18,914 nt of DNA from an uncultured Holophagaceae bacterium (GCA_903927605.1 CAIYNT010000325.1:1-18914); one strand, 5' to 3'; shown: positions 7,150 through 16,714, counted from the first letter of the stretch. The notes: generated by a model from the letters alone, not told the origin. Made by a program: numbers and translations.

Positions 7150-10100
7150 TCAGGGTTGTGGCCCTGGGGCCGGCTGGATATGCAGCGCCGCGATCCGCGT
7201 CTGGATTTCTTTCAGGCTGAAGGGTTTTCGGAGGCTCGACACGGTCGGGCGATCCTTCATCAGGGGCAGGATCTCCTGATCACTGTAGCCCGAGGCCATG
7301 AGGACCGGCATCCCCGGACGCTGATCGAGGATCCGGGGCAACACCTCCGCCCCACCCATGCCGGGCATGTTCATGTCCAGGATCACCAGGTCCACTCCCA
7401 GGCCATTCTCGAGCAGCTGCAGGGCCTCGGCACCTCCGGGAGCGGCCGTCACCCGGTGCCCCAGGATTTCCAGCATGGGGGCGACAGATTCGCGGATGAG
7501 TTCATCGTCGTCCACCAGCAGGATCTGCAACCCAACCCGGGGCACCAGGTGCGTCCCGGTCGGAACGGCCGCCGCTTCACGGACCCGCCTTTCCATGCGA
7601 TCCGGGGGGAACCGCAGGACCGCCTCGGTACCTTCCCCCGGCTGGCTGTGGAGGTCGAAGGTACCCTCGTGGGCCTTCATGGTGCCGTAGACCATGGCCA
7701 GGCCAAGGCCCGTGCCCTTGCCCCGGGGCTTGGTGGTGAAGAAGGGTTCCATGGACTTCGCCAGGACCTCGGGGACCATGCCTTCGCCCGTGTCCTGCAC
7801 CCGCAGGGTCAGGCCCCCCTCCGGGGAGGCCGTGGTCTGGATGCGGAGGGACCCGCCCCGGGGCATGGCGTCGATGGCATTCACGCAGAGGTTCATGAGC
7901 GCATGACTCAGGGCGCCCGCGTCACCCCGGACCAGCCCGAGATCCTCCTGGAGATCCAGCGTCAACTGGACCCGCTGGAGGGTGAGGTGGCTCAGCAGCT
8001 GGCTCATCTCCCGCACCAGTTCATTGAGGTCGACGGGCCGCTCCTCCTGCAGATCCTTCTGCGCGAAATAGAGCAGGCTCTTCACCACGCCCCGCCCCCG
8101 CATGCAGGCACTCATGATGGTGTCGAGGTTCCGCGCGGAGGACGAGAAGGGCTCCGCGTTCTCGCGCAGGGCTGAGGCCAGGCTCAAAACGGCCCCCAGC
8201 ACATTGTTCATGTCGTGGGCCACCCCGCCAGCCAGACTGCCGAGGCTCTCCAGCTTCTGGGACTGGTGGAGCTGGGCCTCCAGGGAGCGCCGCTCCGCCT
8301 GGTCCCGTTTCAGACCGGTGATGTCCTCCTTGATGGCGATGTAGCTGGTGATGTGGCCCTCCGTGTCCCGCACCGGGGCGATGGTGGCCCGCTCATGGAA
8401 GGGTTCACCGCCCTTCTTGAGGTTCTCCAACTCGCCCACCCAGACCTCGCCCCGGGCCAGGGTCGCCCACATCTGCCGGTAGACCTCCGGTGACGTGGCG
8501 GGCGACTTCAGGATCCGCGGGTTCTGGCCGATGGCTTCGGCGGAGGTGTAGCCGGTCACTTCCGTGAACCGGGGGTTCACGTACTCGATGATCCCTTCGG
8601 GATCCGTGATCACGATGCTGAGGGGGCTCTGCTCCACTGCCACTGTGATGGTGCGCAGGGACTTCCGCATCTCCCGCCGCCGCACCTCACTCGCCAGGTG
8701 GTCCAGGGCGAGGGAGACATCCCCGGCGGCTTCTTCCAGCAGCGCCACTTCGTAGGACCCGAAGAAGCCCTTCTCCGCGGAGTACACAATCAAGGCACCG
8801 CAGACCTCGCCATCCTGCCGGATCGGGAAGCTCGCCGAGGCCGCGTACCCGCACCGGACCGCCGCCGCATGCCAGGGAGCGGCATCCGAGTTACCCAGGA
8901 AGTCGTTCTCCACCTGGGGCACGCCTTCGCGGATGGCGCGGCCCGTGGGGCCCCGGCCCATGGCCGTGTCGTCGCTACGCATCACGATGCCATCGAGATA
9001 CCCGCCCGCATCCCCGCAGCGGCTGACCACCTGGACCTCATGGGTGACGGGATCATTCCAGCCGATCCAGGCCATGCTGAACTGGCCGAACTCCACCATC
9101 ACTTCGCAGATCTTGTCGAGCAGGACCTCGCGGGTGGGGGAGAAGACGATGGCCTGGTTTACCTGGCTCAGGGCCGCGTACATCTGGGTCATCCGCTCGA
9201 GCTGGCGGGTCTGGGCCCGGAGCTGGGTGATGTCCCGGACGATGGAGAGCACACAAGGCTCGCCTTCGATCTCCACGAGGCTGGCGGACATGAGGCCCGT
9301 GAGGACGGTTCCGTCCTTGCGGCGGAAGGGGGCTTCCAGGTCCACGACCCGCCCATCCCGGCGCAGTCCCTCCTGCAGGCGTTGCCGGTCCTCCGCATGC
9401 ACCCACAGCCCCAGGTCACCCGGCAGGGAGGATCGCCCCATGACCTCCTCGGCCGTGTAGCCCGAGATCCGCGTGAAGCCATCATTCACGGCCACATACA
9501 CGCCATCGGACAGGCGGTTGATGTTCACGCTGTCAGGACTGGCGTGGAAGGCCTTGGAGAACTTTTCCTCGGACTCCTTCAAGGCGGCTCGCGCCTGCCT
9601 GCGGTCGGAGATGTCCCGGATGACCCCCATTAGGGCCACGGGCCTTCCGGCCTCGTCCCACTGGAATTCCCCGGTACCGCGGACCCACCGGAGCTCGCCA
9701 TCGAGCTTCCGGAGGATCGGGTATTCCAGATCGAAGGCTTCGCGGCGCTCCATGATCCCGGCCAGGTAGGCTTGCATGCGTTCCCGGAAGTCCGGAGCGA
9801 CAAGTTCCGTCCAGCCCTGGAGGTTCCGGGGATGGGTTTCATCGATGCCGAAGATCCGGTCCAGGTACGAGCTGCTCTTCCACCGGTCTCCGGGGATGTC
9901 CCAGACATAGGTTCCGATCCCACCGGCCTCCTGGGCGGCCCGCAGGAAGCGCTCGCTTTCCTGGAGCGCGGCCTCGGCCTGCTGCCGCCGTCCCTCGCCC
10001 GCCAGGTGATCCAGGGCGAAGGAAATGTCCATGGCGGCTTCATCCAGTAGACTCGCCTCCGGGGTGCCGAAGAAATCCATCTCGGCGGCATAGACCACAA

Positions 10101-12546
10101 GCGCCCCGCAGACCTCGCCCCTCTCGCGGATGGGGAAGGCGGCGATGGAGAGCAGGCCCGCGGCCTGGAGATTGGCACGCCAGGGCGCGGATTTCGTGGC
10201 GGCGAGATAGTCACTTATCAGACAGGGACTCCCCTGGCGGATGGCCGTACCCACGGCCCCTCGGCCCTCCTCGGAATCGTCAGTGCGCACCCTGATCCGG
10301 TCCAGCAGGCCGTGGACATCCCCGTACCGGGCGGCCACCTCGACCCGGTGCGAGACCGGGTCATTCAGGCCGATCCAGGCCATGCGACAGTGCCCGAACT
10401 CGACCAGGACCTCACAGATCTTGTCGAACAGGGCCTGCCGGTCCTGGGACCAGACGATGGCCTGATTCACCTGGCTGAGGGCCGCGTAGAGCTGGGTCAT
10501 CCGCAGGAGTTCATGTTCCTGGGCTTTGCGCTCGGTGATGTCCCGCGCGAAGCTGATCAGCCGCAGCTCTCCCTCCAGCGAAACCACCCGGGAGCTGACC
10601 TCGACCGGGAAGGTGCTGCCGTCCTTGCGGCGGTGGATGGTCTCGAACCGGCCAGATCCCTGGGTCCTTACCAGGTTGAGCTGCGCTCCAGCTTCGGTCA
10701 GGTTGTCCGGCGTCCGCAGATCCAGGACCCCCATCCTCTGAAGCTCCGTCAGCGGGTACCCATAGCTCTCCACGGCCCGGGTGTTGGCTTCCAGGATGCG
10801 GCCGGCCCCATCCAGCACGAGGATGATGTCATTGGCGCCACGCATCAGTCCTTCGAACTGCACGGAGAGATGCAGCTGCCCGCGGATCAGGTCCGCGTCG
10901 TGGCGGTGGAGCAGCAGGCCCAGGCCCGCCGCGGCGAGGGCCAGCGTACCCAGCAAGCCTAGGACTCCCAACCAGACACTTCGGCGCAGAGGCCCATAAA
11001 CTTCGGCCACATCGATCTTCGCCACCATGTGCCAGCCCGTGCCCGGAACCGGTTGGGCTACGGCCAGAACCGGAACCCCACGGTAGTCCTTCCCCTCCAT
11101 CAGGCCTTCCTCACCTAGCACAGCCCGGACGGCGGGCGAGTCCGAATTCGCAGCAAACGGAAGCTGGAGGTTCAACGCCGTGTGAGGCTGGTGGCGCAGA
11201 TCATTCAGGAAGAGAACTTCATTTCCGTTACGGCGCACCAGCAGGGTTTCCGCGCTGGAACTGGCCGTGGGCCAGATCTGGACCAGAGGAAAGAGGAACT
11301 GCTCGGGATCCACCATCATCAGGAGGGTCCCCTCCGCCTTCGCCCCGGCTCCAGCTCCGATCGGAACCCACAGGCCCAGGTGGATGTCCGGTCGGCCTGG
11401 ATGCCGATGCAGGTCCGAGATCATCACTTCCCGCGAGCCTAGGGCCCTCTGAATTTCAAACTCATCCAGGTCGTTGGCATCAGGCATCTCCTCCGAGGGA
11501 ACTGCGATGCGAACCCTGCCCCGGGCATCAAAGAGCACCACTCGCCGGTAGCTTCCCCTCAGGACCGCCTCCATCCAGGCCCGGAGATCCTTTTCGGGCG
11601 CCGCCGCAGGTGAACCCGCCAGGAACCGGCGCAGCTGCGTCTGAATCAACGCGCTTCGGGCGATCTGCTCCCCATCGCTCCGCCGTTCGCCCATCCACGC
11701 ACTGATCTGCCGGACCTTGGCCGTTGCGATGATCGAAAGATCCTCTTCCACCCGGGCCCGGGTGTGCTGGATCTGCGTCCTGAGGAAGAGTGAACCCCCG
11801 GCCAGGATCAGGGCGCCCAGGATGAGGAAGAGCGTCAATGCCCCGGCTGAGAAACCGAGGACGGACCATTTCCTTGCCTCCCCGGACCCGGTGCGAAAGG
11901 CGACCAGGGGCCAGGTGTCACAACCCGCCACCAGATGCAAGGTGAAGCCCAGCGCCAGGCAGCACAGGGCCGCAAGCAGGGACATGGGGTTGGCTCCGGA
12001 TCCGTACAGCTGCGGCGCGCCCACGGCGTTGCTGAGCAGGACCACCGCGCCGATCAACAGGGGCACGAGCGCCAACAGGGTGGCCGTCTGGCGGATCCGC
12101 CAGGAGGCCGAGACGGGCAGCCACCGGCACAGGAAGGACAGGGAGGCTCCCAGCAGGGCCGCCTCCGTCCACAGCGAAGCCAGCCGGAACACCCGGCCCT
12201 GGAGCAGCCACCGCTCGAAGGCGGGGGCACCACCAGGCAGGTGCCCGAGCGCGAGGCCCAGGCTGAGCAGCGCCACCACCGCCGCACCGGCGCAGGTCAG
12301 GCGCCTGATGAACGTGGATTCCGGCCACCTCTCCATCGCCAGAAGAGCAGCGCACAGCAGCACCAGGAGGATCGCAGCCAGAGGCGAGCGCACGGCCAGC
12401 GCCCAGGTCCCCGAGGAGGCGGCACCCATGAGGGTCCTCAGCAACGACAGGAGTGCCACCACACCCGCAACCAAGGGCAGACCCACCCGCAGCCGCCGGG
12501 AAACGGTGGGAGCAAGCAAGGACTGAGATCCAGAGGATCCGTGCAT
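7150..12546 (-). CDS. Large membrane hybrid sensor histidine kinase (PAS/GAF/HisKA/HATPase/REC)
   Basis: The protein has 1798 residues. Seven hydrophobic segments (about 22-40, 54-70, 82-101, 122-140, 153-175, 188-208, 228-255) are followed by an extracytoplasmic Cache-like region (256-523) and an eighth TM (524-546). The cytoplasmic part has PAS (about 560-672), GAF (683-850), PAS (865-985), PAS (990-1108), GAF (1119-1288) and PAS (1298-1412). It ends in HisKA with H1444 in [10 protein letters not shown], HATPase with N1556, DTGEGM (1585-1590) and GKGTGLGL (1609-1616), and a receiver with D1679-D1681, phosphoacceptor D1724 and K1774. It should autophosphorylate and pass phosphate to its own receiver. 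PAS/GAF domains suggest small-ligand or redox input, but the ligand is unknown. The start is ATG 12546 with a modest GAGG upstream. It is followed by the hemerythrin pair and CheY, probably on one transcript. Confidence 0.93.
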   Translation of the reverse strand: MHGSSGSQSLLAPTVSRRLRVGLPLVAGVVALLSLLRTLMGAASSGTWALAVRSPLAAILLVLLCAALLAMERWPESTFIRRLTCAGAAVVALLSLGLALGHLPGGAPAFERWLLQGRVFRLASLWTEAALLGASLSFLCRWLPVSASWRIRQTATLLALVPLLIGAVVLLSNAVGAPQLYGSGANPMSLLAALCCLALGFTLHLVAGCDTWPLVAFRTGSGEARKWSVLGFSAGALTLFLILGALILAGGSLFLRTQIQHTRARVEEDLSIIATAKVRQISAWMGERRSDGEQIARSALIQTQLRRFLAGSPAAAPEKDLRAWMEAVLRGSYRRVVLFDARGRVRIAVPSEEMPDANDLDEFEIQRALGSREVMISDLHRHPGRPDIHLGLWVPIGAGAGAKAEGTLLMMVDPEQFLFPLVQIWPTASSSAETLLVRRNGNEVLFLNDLRHQPHTALNLQLPFAANSDSPAVRAVLGEEGLMEGKDYRGVPVLAVAQPVPGTGWHMVAKIDVAEVYGPLRRSVWLGVLGLLGTLALAAAGLGLLLHRHDADLIRGQLHLSVQFEGLMRGANDIILVLDGAGRILEANTRAVESYGYPLTELQRMGVLDLRTPDNLTEAGAQLNLVRTQGSGRFETIHRRKDGSTFPVEVSSRVVSLEGELRLISFARDITERKAQEHELLRMTQLYAALSQVNQAIVWSQDRQALFDKICEVLVEFGHCRMAWIGLNDPVSHRVEVAARYGDVHGLLDRIRVRTDDSEEGRGAVGTAIRQGSPCLISDYLAATKSAPWRANLQAAGLLSIAAFPIRERGEVCGALVVYAAEMDFFGTPEASLLDEAAMDISFALDHLAGEGRRQQAEAALQESERFLRAAQEAGGIGTYVWDIPGDRWKSSSYLDRIFGIDETHPRNLQGWTELVAPDFRERMQAYLAGIMERREAFDLEYPILRKLDGELRWVRGTGEFQWDEAGRPVALMGVIRDISDRRQARAALKESEEKFSKAFHASPDSVNINRLSDGVYVAVNDGFTRISGYTAEEVMGRSSLPGDLGLWVHAEDRQRLQEGLRRDGRVVDLEAPFRRKDGTVLTGLMSASLVEIEGEPCVLSIVRDITQLRAQTRQLERMTQMYAALSQVNQAIVFSPTREVLLDKICEVMVEFGQFSMAWIGWNDPVTHEVQVVSRCGDAGGYLDGIVMRSDDTAMGRGPTGRAIREGVPQVENDFLGNSDAAPWHAAAVRCGYAASASFPIRQDGEVCGALIVYSAEKGFFGSYEVALLEEAAGDVSLALDHLASEVRRREMRKSLRTITVAVEQSPLSIVITDPEGIIEYVNPRFTEVTGYTSAEAIGQNPRILKSPATSPEVYRQMWATLARGEVWVGELENLKKGGEPFHERATIAPVRDTEGHITSYIAIKEDITGLKRDQAERRSLEAQLHQSQKLESLGSLAGGVAHDMNNVLGAVLSLASALRENAEPFSSSARNLDTIMSACMRGRGVVKSLLYFAQKDLQEERPVDLNELVREMSQLLSHLTLQRVQLTLDLQEDLGLVRGDAGALSHALMNLCVNAIDAMPRGGSLRIQTTASPEGGLTLRVQDTGEGMVPEVLAKSMEPFFTTKPRGKGTGLGLAMVYGTMKAHEGTFDLHSQPGEGTEAVLRFPPDRMERRVREAAAVPTGTHLVPRVGLQILLVDDDELIRESVAPMLEILGHRVTAAPGGAEALQLLENGLGVDLVILDMNMPGMGGAEVLPRILDQRPGMPVLMASGYSDQEILPLMKDRPTVSSLRKPFSLKEIQTRIAALHIQPAPGPQP
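8677..9192 (-). repeat. Intragenic repeat copy 2 (GAF domain, kinase residues 1119-1290)
   Basis: This is the partner of the block at 9985-10500. Each copy follows a PAS/PAC segment ending in a -RDIT- linker, so the duplicated unit was probably PAS plus GAF. The two copies have diverged in the putative ligand-facing region (for example CLISDY against QVENDF). Confidence 0.85.
9985..10500 (-). repeat. Intragenic repeat copy 1 (GAF domain, kinase residues 683-854)
   Basis: This segment and 8677-9192 encode 172-residue GAF blocks that align without any gap and agree at about 102 positions (59%) by hand count. Both open with [16 protein letters not shown] and share [26 protein letters not shown] and ALDHLA. 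Confidence 0.85.
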
Positions 12547-12664
12547 CAGGTGAGGCCCTCTTCCATTTTCGGCACAAAACCCTGGACGGTGAGCTTTGGA
12601 CGTTTGGGAAAAATGCTGAACATTTAATTATCGACAACTGCACCCCGCTGCCCGGCCCTCAAGG

Positions 12665-12680
12665 TGTGACAACCATCACA
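12665..12680. promoter_or_regulatory. CRP/FNR-family-like operator upstream of the large kinase
   Basis: TGTGA (12665-12669), CAACCA and TCACA (12676-12680) form the exact TGTGA-N6-TCACA half-site arrangement of the CRP consensus; the symmetry extends by one more G/C pair and one further base (GGTGTGA/TCACACC). It lies in the 143-bp gap between the GNAT-like stop and the kinase ATG (12546). On the minus strand an AT-rich GATAAT (plus 12627-12632), a possible -10, lies about 45 bp downstream of the palindrome and lacks a good -35, as activator-dependent promoters often do. The palindrome could instead be a weak transcript hairpin for the upstream genes, but it has no U-tract. Confidence 0.5.
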
Positions 12681-12689
12681 CCGCGGCCC

Positions 12690-13025
12690 TCAGCGTCGCC
12701 AGACGTAGCGGTCGATGGATTCCGGCAGGAAGCTGACCTTCAACCAGAAGCCGCGGGCGGTATACCGGACCCGGTCGGCGATGATGACGGGATATTCCCG
12801 CTTGAAATGATCGATGACGACCCGGGCGTAGCCGTGTCCTTCATATTCGGGGTAGACCATGATCGAGAAGACCGTGAACTGCCCGGCCTCGATGCGGCAA
12901 CGGGACTTGCCCACCGGAGTCCCGCCCAATTCGATGTCGAACCAGTCGTAGTCCCCCAGGTCCGCCGAGCGCGGGCGTTGGATCAGTTCCAGGTCCTGCC
13001 CGATGGTCACGCTCATCCAGCGCAT
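12690..13025 (-). CDS. GNAT-like acetyltransferase domain protein
   Basis: The 111-residue reading has a GNAT-like core: a strand VGKSRCRIEAGQF, a central strand plus loop FSIMVYPEYEGHGYARVVIDHF resembling motif A (G-x-G/A loop, but with Glu in place of the usual Gln/Arg), and a C-terminal GFWLKVSFL. The family transfers acetyl from acetyl-CoA; the acceptor is unknown. The protein is short for a full GNAT. The frame stays open upstream to GTG 13136, inside the preceding hydrolase gene. ATG 13025 and ATG 13016 are both possible; 13016 has AGGGA about 8 nt upstream. No start is decisive. It follows the MBL-fold gene on the same strand. Confidence 0.6.
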   Translation of the reverse strand: MRWMSVTIGQDLELIQRPRSADLGDYDWFDIELGGTPVGKSRCRIEAGQFTVFSIMVYPEYEGHGYARVVIDHFKREYPVIIADRVRYTARGFWLKVSFLPESIDRYVWRR

Positions 13026-13096
13026 CCCTGGCAGAAAGCGGGACCGTTGCGGATCCCAGCCCCGGTGGAAGCGCTGTAGACCAGGTGCATACGGCC

Positions 13097-13714
13097 TCAG
13101 TCCTGGATGGGGGACTGGCGCACATTGTCCAGGCACCGGCGGATGAAGGTCTGGGCTTCCCTCAGAATGGGTTGGCCATGCCCCGGATAGATGGTCTGGA
13201 CCTCCAACCCGGCCAGGCGTTCGAGGGTGTTCAGGTAGGCTTTCGGATAGGCCCCGAGGTGGTCCGTGATCCGGTAGAGGGTGTCGCCTGAGAAGAGGGT
13301 GCCGGTCCCGGGGAGGAAGAGGCAGATGGAATCGTCTGAATGGCCCGGAGTGTGGAACAACGTGGCGTGCTGGTCGCCGATCATCACGGACATGCCATCC
13401 CGGACGGGTCTGGGACTGCCCCCCGCGGGAAGCCAGGCAAAGGTAGCCGGGGTGAACTGCTGCTCAAACCCCGCCAGACCGCCGGTGTGATCGAAATGAC
13501 TGTGGGTCAGGATGATCTGCTCCACGGCCCGTTTCCCGATGCCCTTCGGCAGCCGGGCCATCTCCCGGAGGAGGAAGGCGAGGTTGTCCGGATGGGCACT
13601 GCCCGTATCCACGAGCGTATTGCGGTCGGAGGGGGTGTTGTTCTCCCCGAGCACCCAGTAGGAAACACAGGAATAGTCCGATGGGTCCTCGCGGTGCAGG
13701 GGAATGACGCGCAT
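13097..13714 (-). CDS. MBL-fold metallo-hydrolase
   Basis: The 205-residue cytosolic protein has the complete metallo-beta-lactamase-fold metal site: H71-S-H73-F-D75-H76, H125 in HTPGHSDDS, D144 in FSGDTLY and H179 in YPGHG. The spacing is that of glyoxalase II-like hydrolases with a binuclear metal centre. An early NTLVDTGS strand precedes the metal motif, as usual. The substrate is unknown; it may be a thioester or other ester. The ATG at 13714 lies 3 bp after the stop of the CheR-like gene with no clear Shine-Dalgarno, so translation probably re-initiates from the upstream gene. Confidence 0.92.
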   Translation of the reverse strand: MRVIPLHREDPSDYSCVSYWVLGENNTPSDRNTLVDTGSAHPDNLAFLLREMARLPKGIGKRAVEQIILTHSHFDHTGGLAGFEQQFTPATFAWLPAGGSPRPVRDGMSVMIGDQHATLFHTPGHSDDSICLFLPGTGTLFSGDTLYRITDHLGAYPKAYLNTLERLAGLEVQTIYPGHGQPILREAQTFIRRCLDNVRQSPIQD

Positions 13715-13717
13715 GGC

Positions 13718-14332
13718 TCAGCCGACTGGTTTCCGGTAGAGTGGCACGCCAGGCTCGACCGGTAGGAAGCGGGTCGAGAAGGCCTCCGGCATGGCCTGGT
13801 TCCCATCCAGGGCCAGGTAACCGCCCGGCAGCAGGGCCCGGTGGAACATCTCCAGAACCTTCCCCTGGTCTTCCGGAGAGAAGTGCATCAGCACGTTCTT
13901 GCAGACGATGAGGGACTGCCCGGTCTCCGGCGGTACCAGCGTGAGCAGATCATGCTTGATGTAGCGGACCCGCTCCCGGATGGGATCAGCCAGCCGGAAG
14001 ACCTCGGGATTGTCCGTGGGCTCGAAGTACTGGTCCCGGTGGGCCGCAGGTACCCAGAAAATATCCTGGCGGGTGTACTCGGCCTGGCGGATCCGGTCCT
14101 CGAACTGCGCGTAGTTGCTCTCCTCGTAGTCGGTGGCGAGGATGTCGAGGTTGCGGAAGGGGAAGGCACCCAGTTTGGAGGCGAACAGGATCGCCAGCGT
14201 GAAAGGCTCTTCGCCGGTGGCACAGCCCGCGTCCCACACGCGAATCGCCCTCGAGTGGCCGATGGCTGGAATGACGAACTCGGCGATGGCGGTCAAAGCG
14301 TCGGTGTCTCTGAAAAAGGAGGTGTAGGCCAT
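13718..14332 (-). CDS. CheR-type methyltransferase, catalytic domain only
   Basis: The 204-residue protein carries the S-adenosylmethionine site of chemotaxis methyltransferases: TSFFRDTDAL at the N-terminus, VWDAGCATGEEPFTLAI (32-48), DILATDYEES (63-72) and VCKNVLMHFSPEDQGKVL (143-160), then LLPGGYLAL. CheR methylates receptor glutamates. Full CheR proteins are about 270-290 residues; here the N-terminal helical domain is missing, and the protein begins exactly at the catalytic domain. The start is taken as ATG 14332; an in-frame TTG at 14365 would add 11 residues and neither has a strong Shine-Dalgarno. It heads a short minus-strand operon with the MBL-fold gene. A chemoreceptor gene lies 3.4 kb away, but a receptor substrate is only an inference. 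Confidence 0.82.
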   Translation of the reverse strand: MAYTSFFRDTDALTAIAEFVIPAIGHSRAIRVWDAGCATGEEPFTLAILFASKLGAFPFRNLDILATDYEESNYAQFEDRIRQAEYTRQDIFWVPAAHRDQYFEPTDNPEVFRLADPIRERVRYIKHDLLTLVPPETGQSLIVCKNVLMHFSPEDQGKVLEMFHRALLPGGYLALDGNQAMPEAFSTRFLPVEPGVPLYRKPVG

Positions 14333-14646
14333 GGTTTGCGAATCTTTCGTGGCAAGGGGATTCAAAGCCGCCAGATGAAGTGGTGCTGCCCTGCCACCCC
14401 ATCGTCAGGGAACAGAGGGGATCTGAGTTTCACCCGCACTCCTGTGGACCGGGCGGATGCGCAATCCCCGCCCGCCCAGCACTGGTCGTGGTGGGCGATC
14501 CATCGATCTCCATCAGCGCCGGGTGCCAAAACTCAACAGGAATGGGAGCCAGCTCGATCAAGGGGGGAGGAGGATTCCGTCCTTTCCGCTCTGTCCGTGC
14601 ATTGCCCGGGTCGGTAGGGCCACGACCTCTCCAGGCAACATCATGC
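14333..14646. other. Intergenic region between divergent cheR-like and hybrid kinase genes
   Basis: This 314-bp stretch must hold the promoters of both divergent genes, but I see no convincing -35/-10 pair or sigma-54 site. A purine run of Shine-Dalgarno type (GGGGGGAGGAGG, 14562-14573) has no in-frame start at normal distance. The kinase frame stays open back to 14380, but the translation there (Cys/Pro/Gly-rich, no family resemblance) looks non-coding. Confidence 0.5.
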
Positions 14647-16554
14647 ATGGCCGCACGTTCAGGCTCTCGCTTGGAGAACGAATTGGGAACTCAGGGTGGC
14701 GCTTCGGACTCCGTGGACTTCTGCCGCACCTTGTTTGAATCCATGGGGGACGGCTGCTTCAACTGTTGCCTGGAATATGACGGGACGACACCCGTCGATT
14801 GGATTTTCCTCGATGTGAACCCGGCCTTCGAATCCCTGACAGGTCTCAGGAATCTGGTGGGACGCAGGGCCTCCGACGTGCTCCCTGGTCTCCGGGGGTC
14901 CTCAGCGGACCTTCTTGCCCTCCTCGGGCGAGTGGCTGCCACCGGAAGTGTGGAAACCCTGGTGACGTTCCTGAAGCCACTGGGTATCTGCGTTTCGGCT
15001 GAGGCGATGAGTTCCGGTCCCGGACAGGCCATCGCCAGGTTCAGGACCGTCCCCAGGCAGGACTCCGTAGGGGATGGCCTGTGCCAGCAAGAGACCTTCA
15101 TCCGCCGCATCCTGGACAACCTGCCGGTGGGTGTCGCCGTGAATGCCCCGGACCCGACGCTCAACCCGACCTACATGAATGACCTGTTCCCGAAGCTCTA
15201 CCGGACCACCCGGGAAGCCCTGGGCGGCCCAGCGGCGAACCAGGATGCCTTCTGGGAATGCGCCTACCAGGATCCAGCCATGCGGGAATCGATCAAGGCG
15301 CGGGTGCTTGGAGACATCGACAGCGGGGACCCCGCCCGCCTGCACTGGGAGCGGATCCCCATCACGCGGCAAGGGCAAGAGACCACCTACATCGATGCGA
15401 GGAACATCCTGGTGCCAGGCACTTCCCTGATGATCTCGACAGTGTGGGACGTCACCGAAAAGGTCCACAGGGAGGAAGAAACGCGCCGCCATGAGATGCA
15501 GTTGCATCAGGTCCAGAAAATGGTGAGTCTCAACCTGTTGGCGGGAGGGGTCGCCCACGACCTCAACAATGTGCTCGGGTCGATCCTGGCGGTGGCGACC
15601 ATCCATCGGCGGAAGTCAGAAGAGGGGACTCCGTTACGACGGGACATGGAGACCATCACCAAGGCCTGCCTTCGGGGCGGTTCCCTGGCAGCATCTCTCC
15701 AGGGTTTCGCCCGCAGGGACCTTGACGAGGAGCTCCTGCTGAACCTGAACGACCTCATCCGTGAAGATCTGCGTCTCCTGGAGCGCACCACCTCCGGGGC
15801 CATCAGCATCCGACAGGATCTGAGCGACCCCCTGCCAAAGATCAAGGGGGATCCAGCCGCCTTGAGCCACGCCATCATGAGCCTCTGCACCAATGCCATC
15901 GAGGCCATGCCCCATGGCGGAACAGTCCGGATCCGGACCCGAAACGATGGGCCCAGGGCCGTGCTCTTGGAAGTCGAGGACAGTGGGTCCGGCATGGCAC
16001 CGGAAGCCCTCCAGCAGGCCCTGGCACCCTTCTACACCACCAAGCAGTCCACCGCCGGCACTGGCCTGGGGTTGTCCATCGTGTACGGCACGGTCCGTTC
16101 CCATCAGGGCACCCTCGACCTGCAAAGTGAACCGGGGCGGGGGACCCTGGTGCGGCTCCGTTTCCCGACCGCCGAGGCCACCGTCGGCTCCGTCGGCAGA
16201 AGGATCCTGCTCGTGGATGATGATCCGCTGATCCTCCAATCCATCCCCGGGCTGCTCGAAAGCCTAGGGCACGCGGCCACGGCCGCATCCAGCGGAGAGC
16301 AGGCCCTGGCCCTGATCGACCGGGGGTTCAAACCCGATCTGGTGATCCTGGACGTGAACATGCCCGGTATCGGTGGTCTCGAGACCCTGGTACAGCTCAG
16401 GGCAAGGGTCCCGGCCCTCCCGGTCCTGCTGTGCACGGGCTTTTCACCCGACCCCATCCGGGAGGTGATGAAACATCACCCTGGAGTCCACCTGATCCTG
16501 AAGCCCTATACCTCGGAGGATCTCAGCCGGCAGATCCAGGCGGTAGCGCCCTGA
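14647..16554 (+). CDS. Hybrid sensor histidine kinase (PAS-PAS-HisKA-HATPase-REC)
   Basis: From ATG 14647 the protein has 635 residues and no TM segment, so it is probably cytosolic. An N-terminal PAS (about 22-135, with DWIFLDVNPAFESLTG) and a second PAS (about 150-270, with FIRRILDNLPVGVAVN) precede HisKA with H304 in AGGVAHDLNN. The HATPase has N416 in LCTNAIEAMP, DSGSGM (445-450) and GTGLGL (471-476). The C-terminal receiver has D524-D526, phosphoacceptor D569 in LDVNMPG and K619. The kinase core and receiver resemble those of the 1798-aa kinase closely enough to be paralogues. The ligand is unknown. The start is uncertain: no good Shine-Dalgarno, and the frame extends to 14380. A response regulator follows 160 bp downstream on the same strand and may be its partner. 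Confidence 0.88.
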   Translation: MAARSGSRLENELGTQGGASDSVDFCRTLFESMGDGCFNCCLEYDGTTPVDWIFLDVNPAFESLTGLRNLVGRRASDVLPGLRGSSADLLALLGRVAATGSVETLVTFLKPLGICVSAEAMSSGPGQAIARFRTVPRQDSVGDGLCQQETFIRRILDNLPVGVAVNAPDPTLNPTYMNDLFPKLYRTTREALGGPAANQDAFWECAYQDPAMRESIKARVLGDIDSGDPARLHWERIPITRQGQETTYIDARNILVPGTSLMISTVWDVTEKVHREEETRRHEMQLHQVQKMVSLNLLAGGVAHDLNNVLGSILAVATIHRRKSEEGTPLRRDMETITKACLRGGSLAASLQGFARRDLDEELLLNLNDLIREDLRLLERTTSGAISIRQDLSDPLPKIKGDPAALSHAIMSLCTNAIEAMPHGGTVRIRTRNDGPRAVLLEVEDSGSGMAPEALQQALAPFYTTKQSTAGTGLGLSIVYGTVRSHQGTLDLQSEPGRGTLVRLRFPTAEATVGSVGRRILLVDDDPLILQSIPGLLESLGHAATAASSGEQALALIDRGFKPDLVILDVNMPGIGGLETLVQLRARVPALPVLLCTGFSPDPIREVMKHHPGVHLILKPYTSEDLSRQIQAVAP

Positions 16555-16660
16555 GCCACGTCCGCCCCTGCCTGTTGTCCTGAGGTGCCCGGACCGGATG
16601 ATTCGCCGCAGTGCCGGGGACCCCCGCCCATAGGACTGGAACTCCCACGGAATCTCAACC

Positions 16661-16675
16661 CTGGTCGGGGACCAG
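16661..16675 (+). other. Small hairpin between hybrid kinase and response regulator
   Basis: CTGGTC, loop GGG and GACCAG form a 6-bp perfect stem in the 160-bp gap. A second inverted repeat, TGGAAT-N12-ATTCCA (16681-16704), lies just before the next Shine-Dalgarno (GGGAA). There is no U-tract. Either could be an operator or chance. Confidence 0.3.
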
Positions 16676-16714
16676 CCGAATGGAATCTATCGGTAATCAT
16701 TCCACGGGAAGCCC

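Noticed and set aside
7156..8175. A 339-codon plus-strand frame opposite the large kinase
   Set aside because: It is antisense to the HATPase and receiver part of the kinase, whose motifs are intact; the translation looks like a codon-bias shadow. The same applies to the 311-codon frame at 8698-9633.
14370..14400. Sigma-54 promoter in the cheR-kinase gap
   Set aside because: A TGG...TGCC pattern is present but the GG-to-GC spacing is off by one.
14380..14646. N-terminal extension of the second hybrid kinase
   Set aside because: The frame is open, but the 89 added residues are Cys/Pro/Gly-rich without domain character and no Shine-Dalgarno fits; ATG 14647 is preferred, although not proven.
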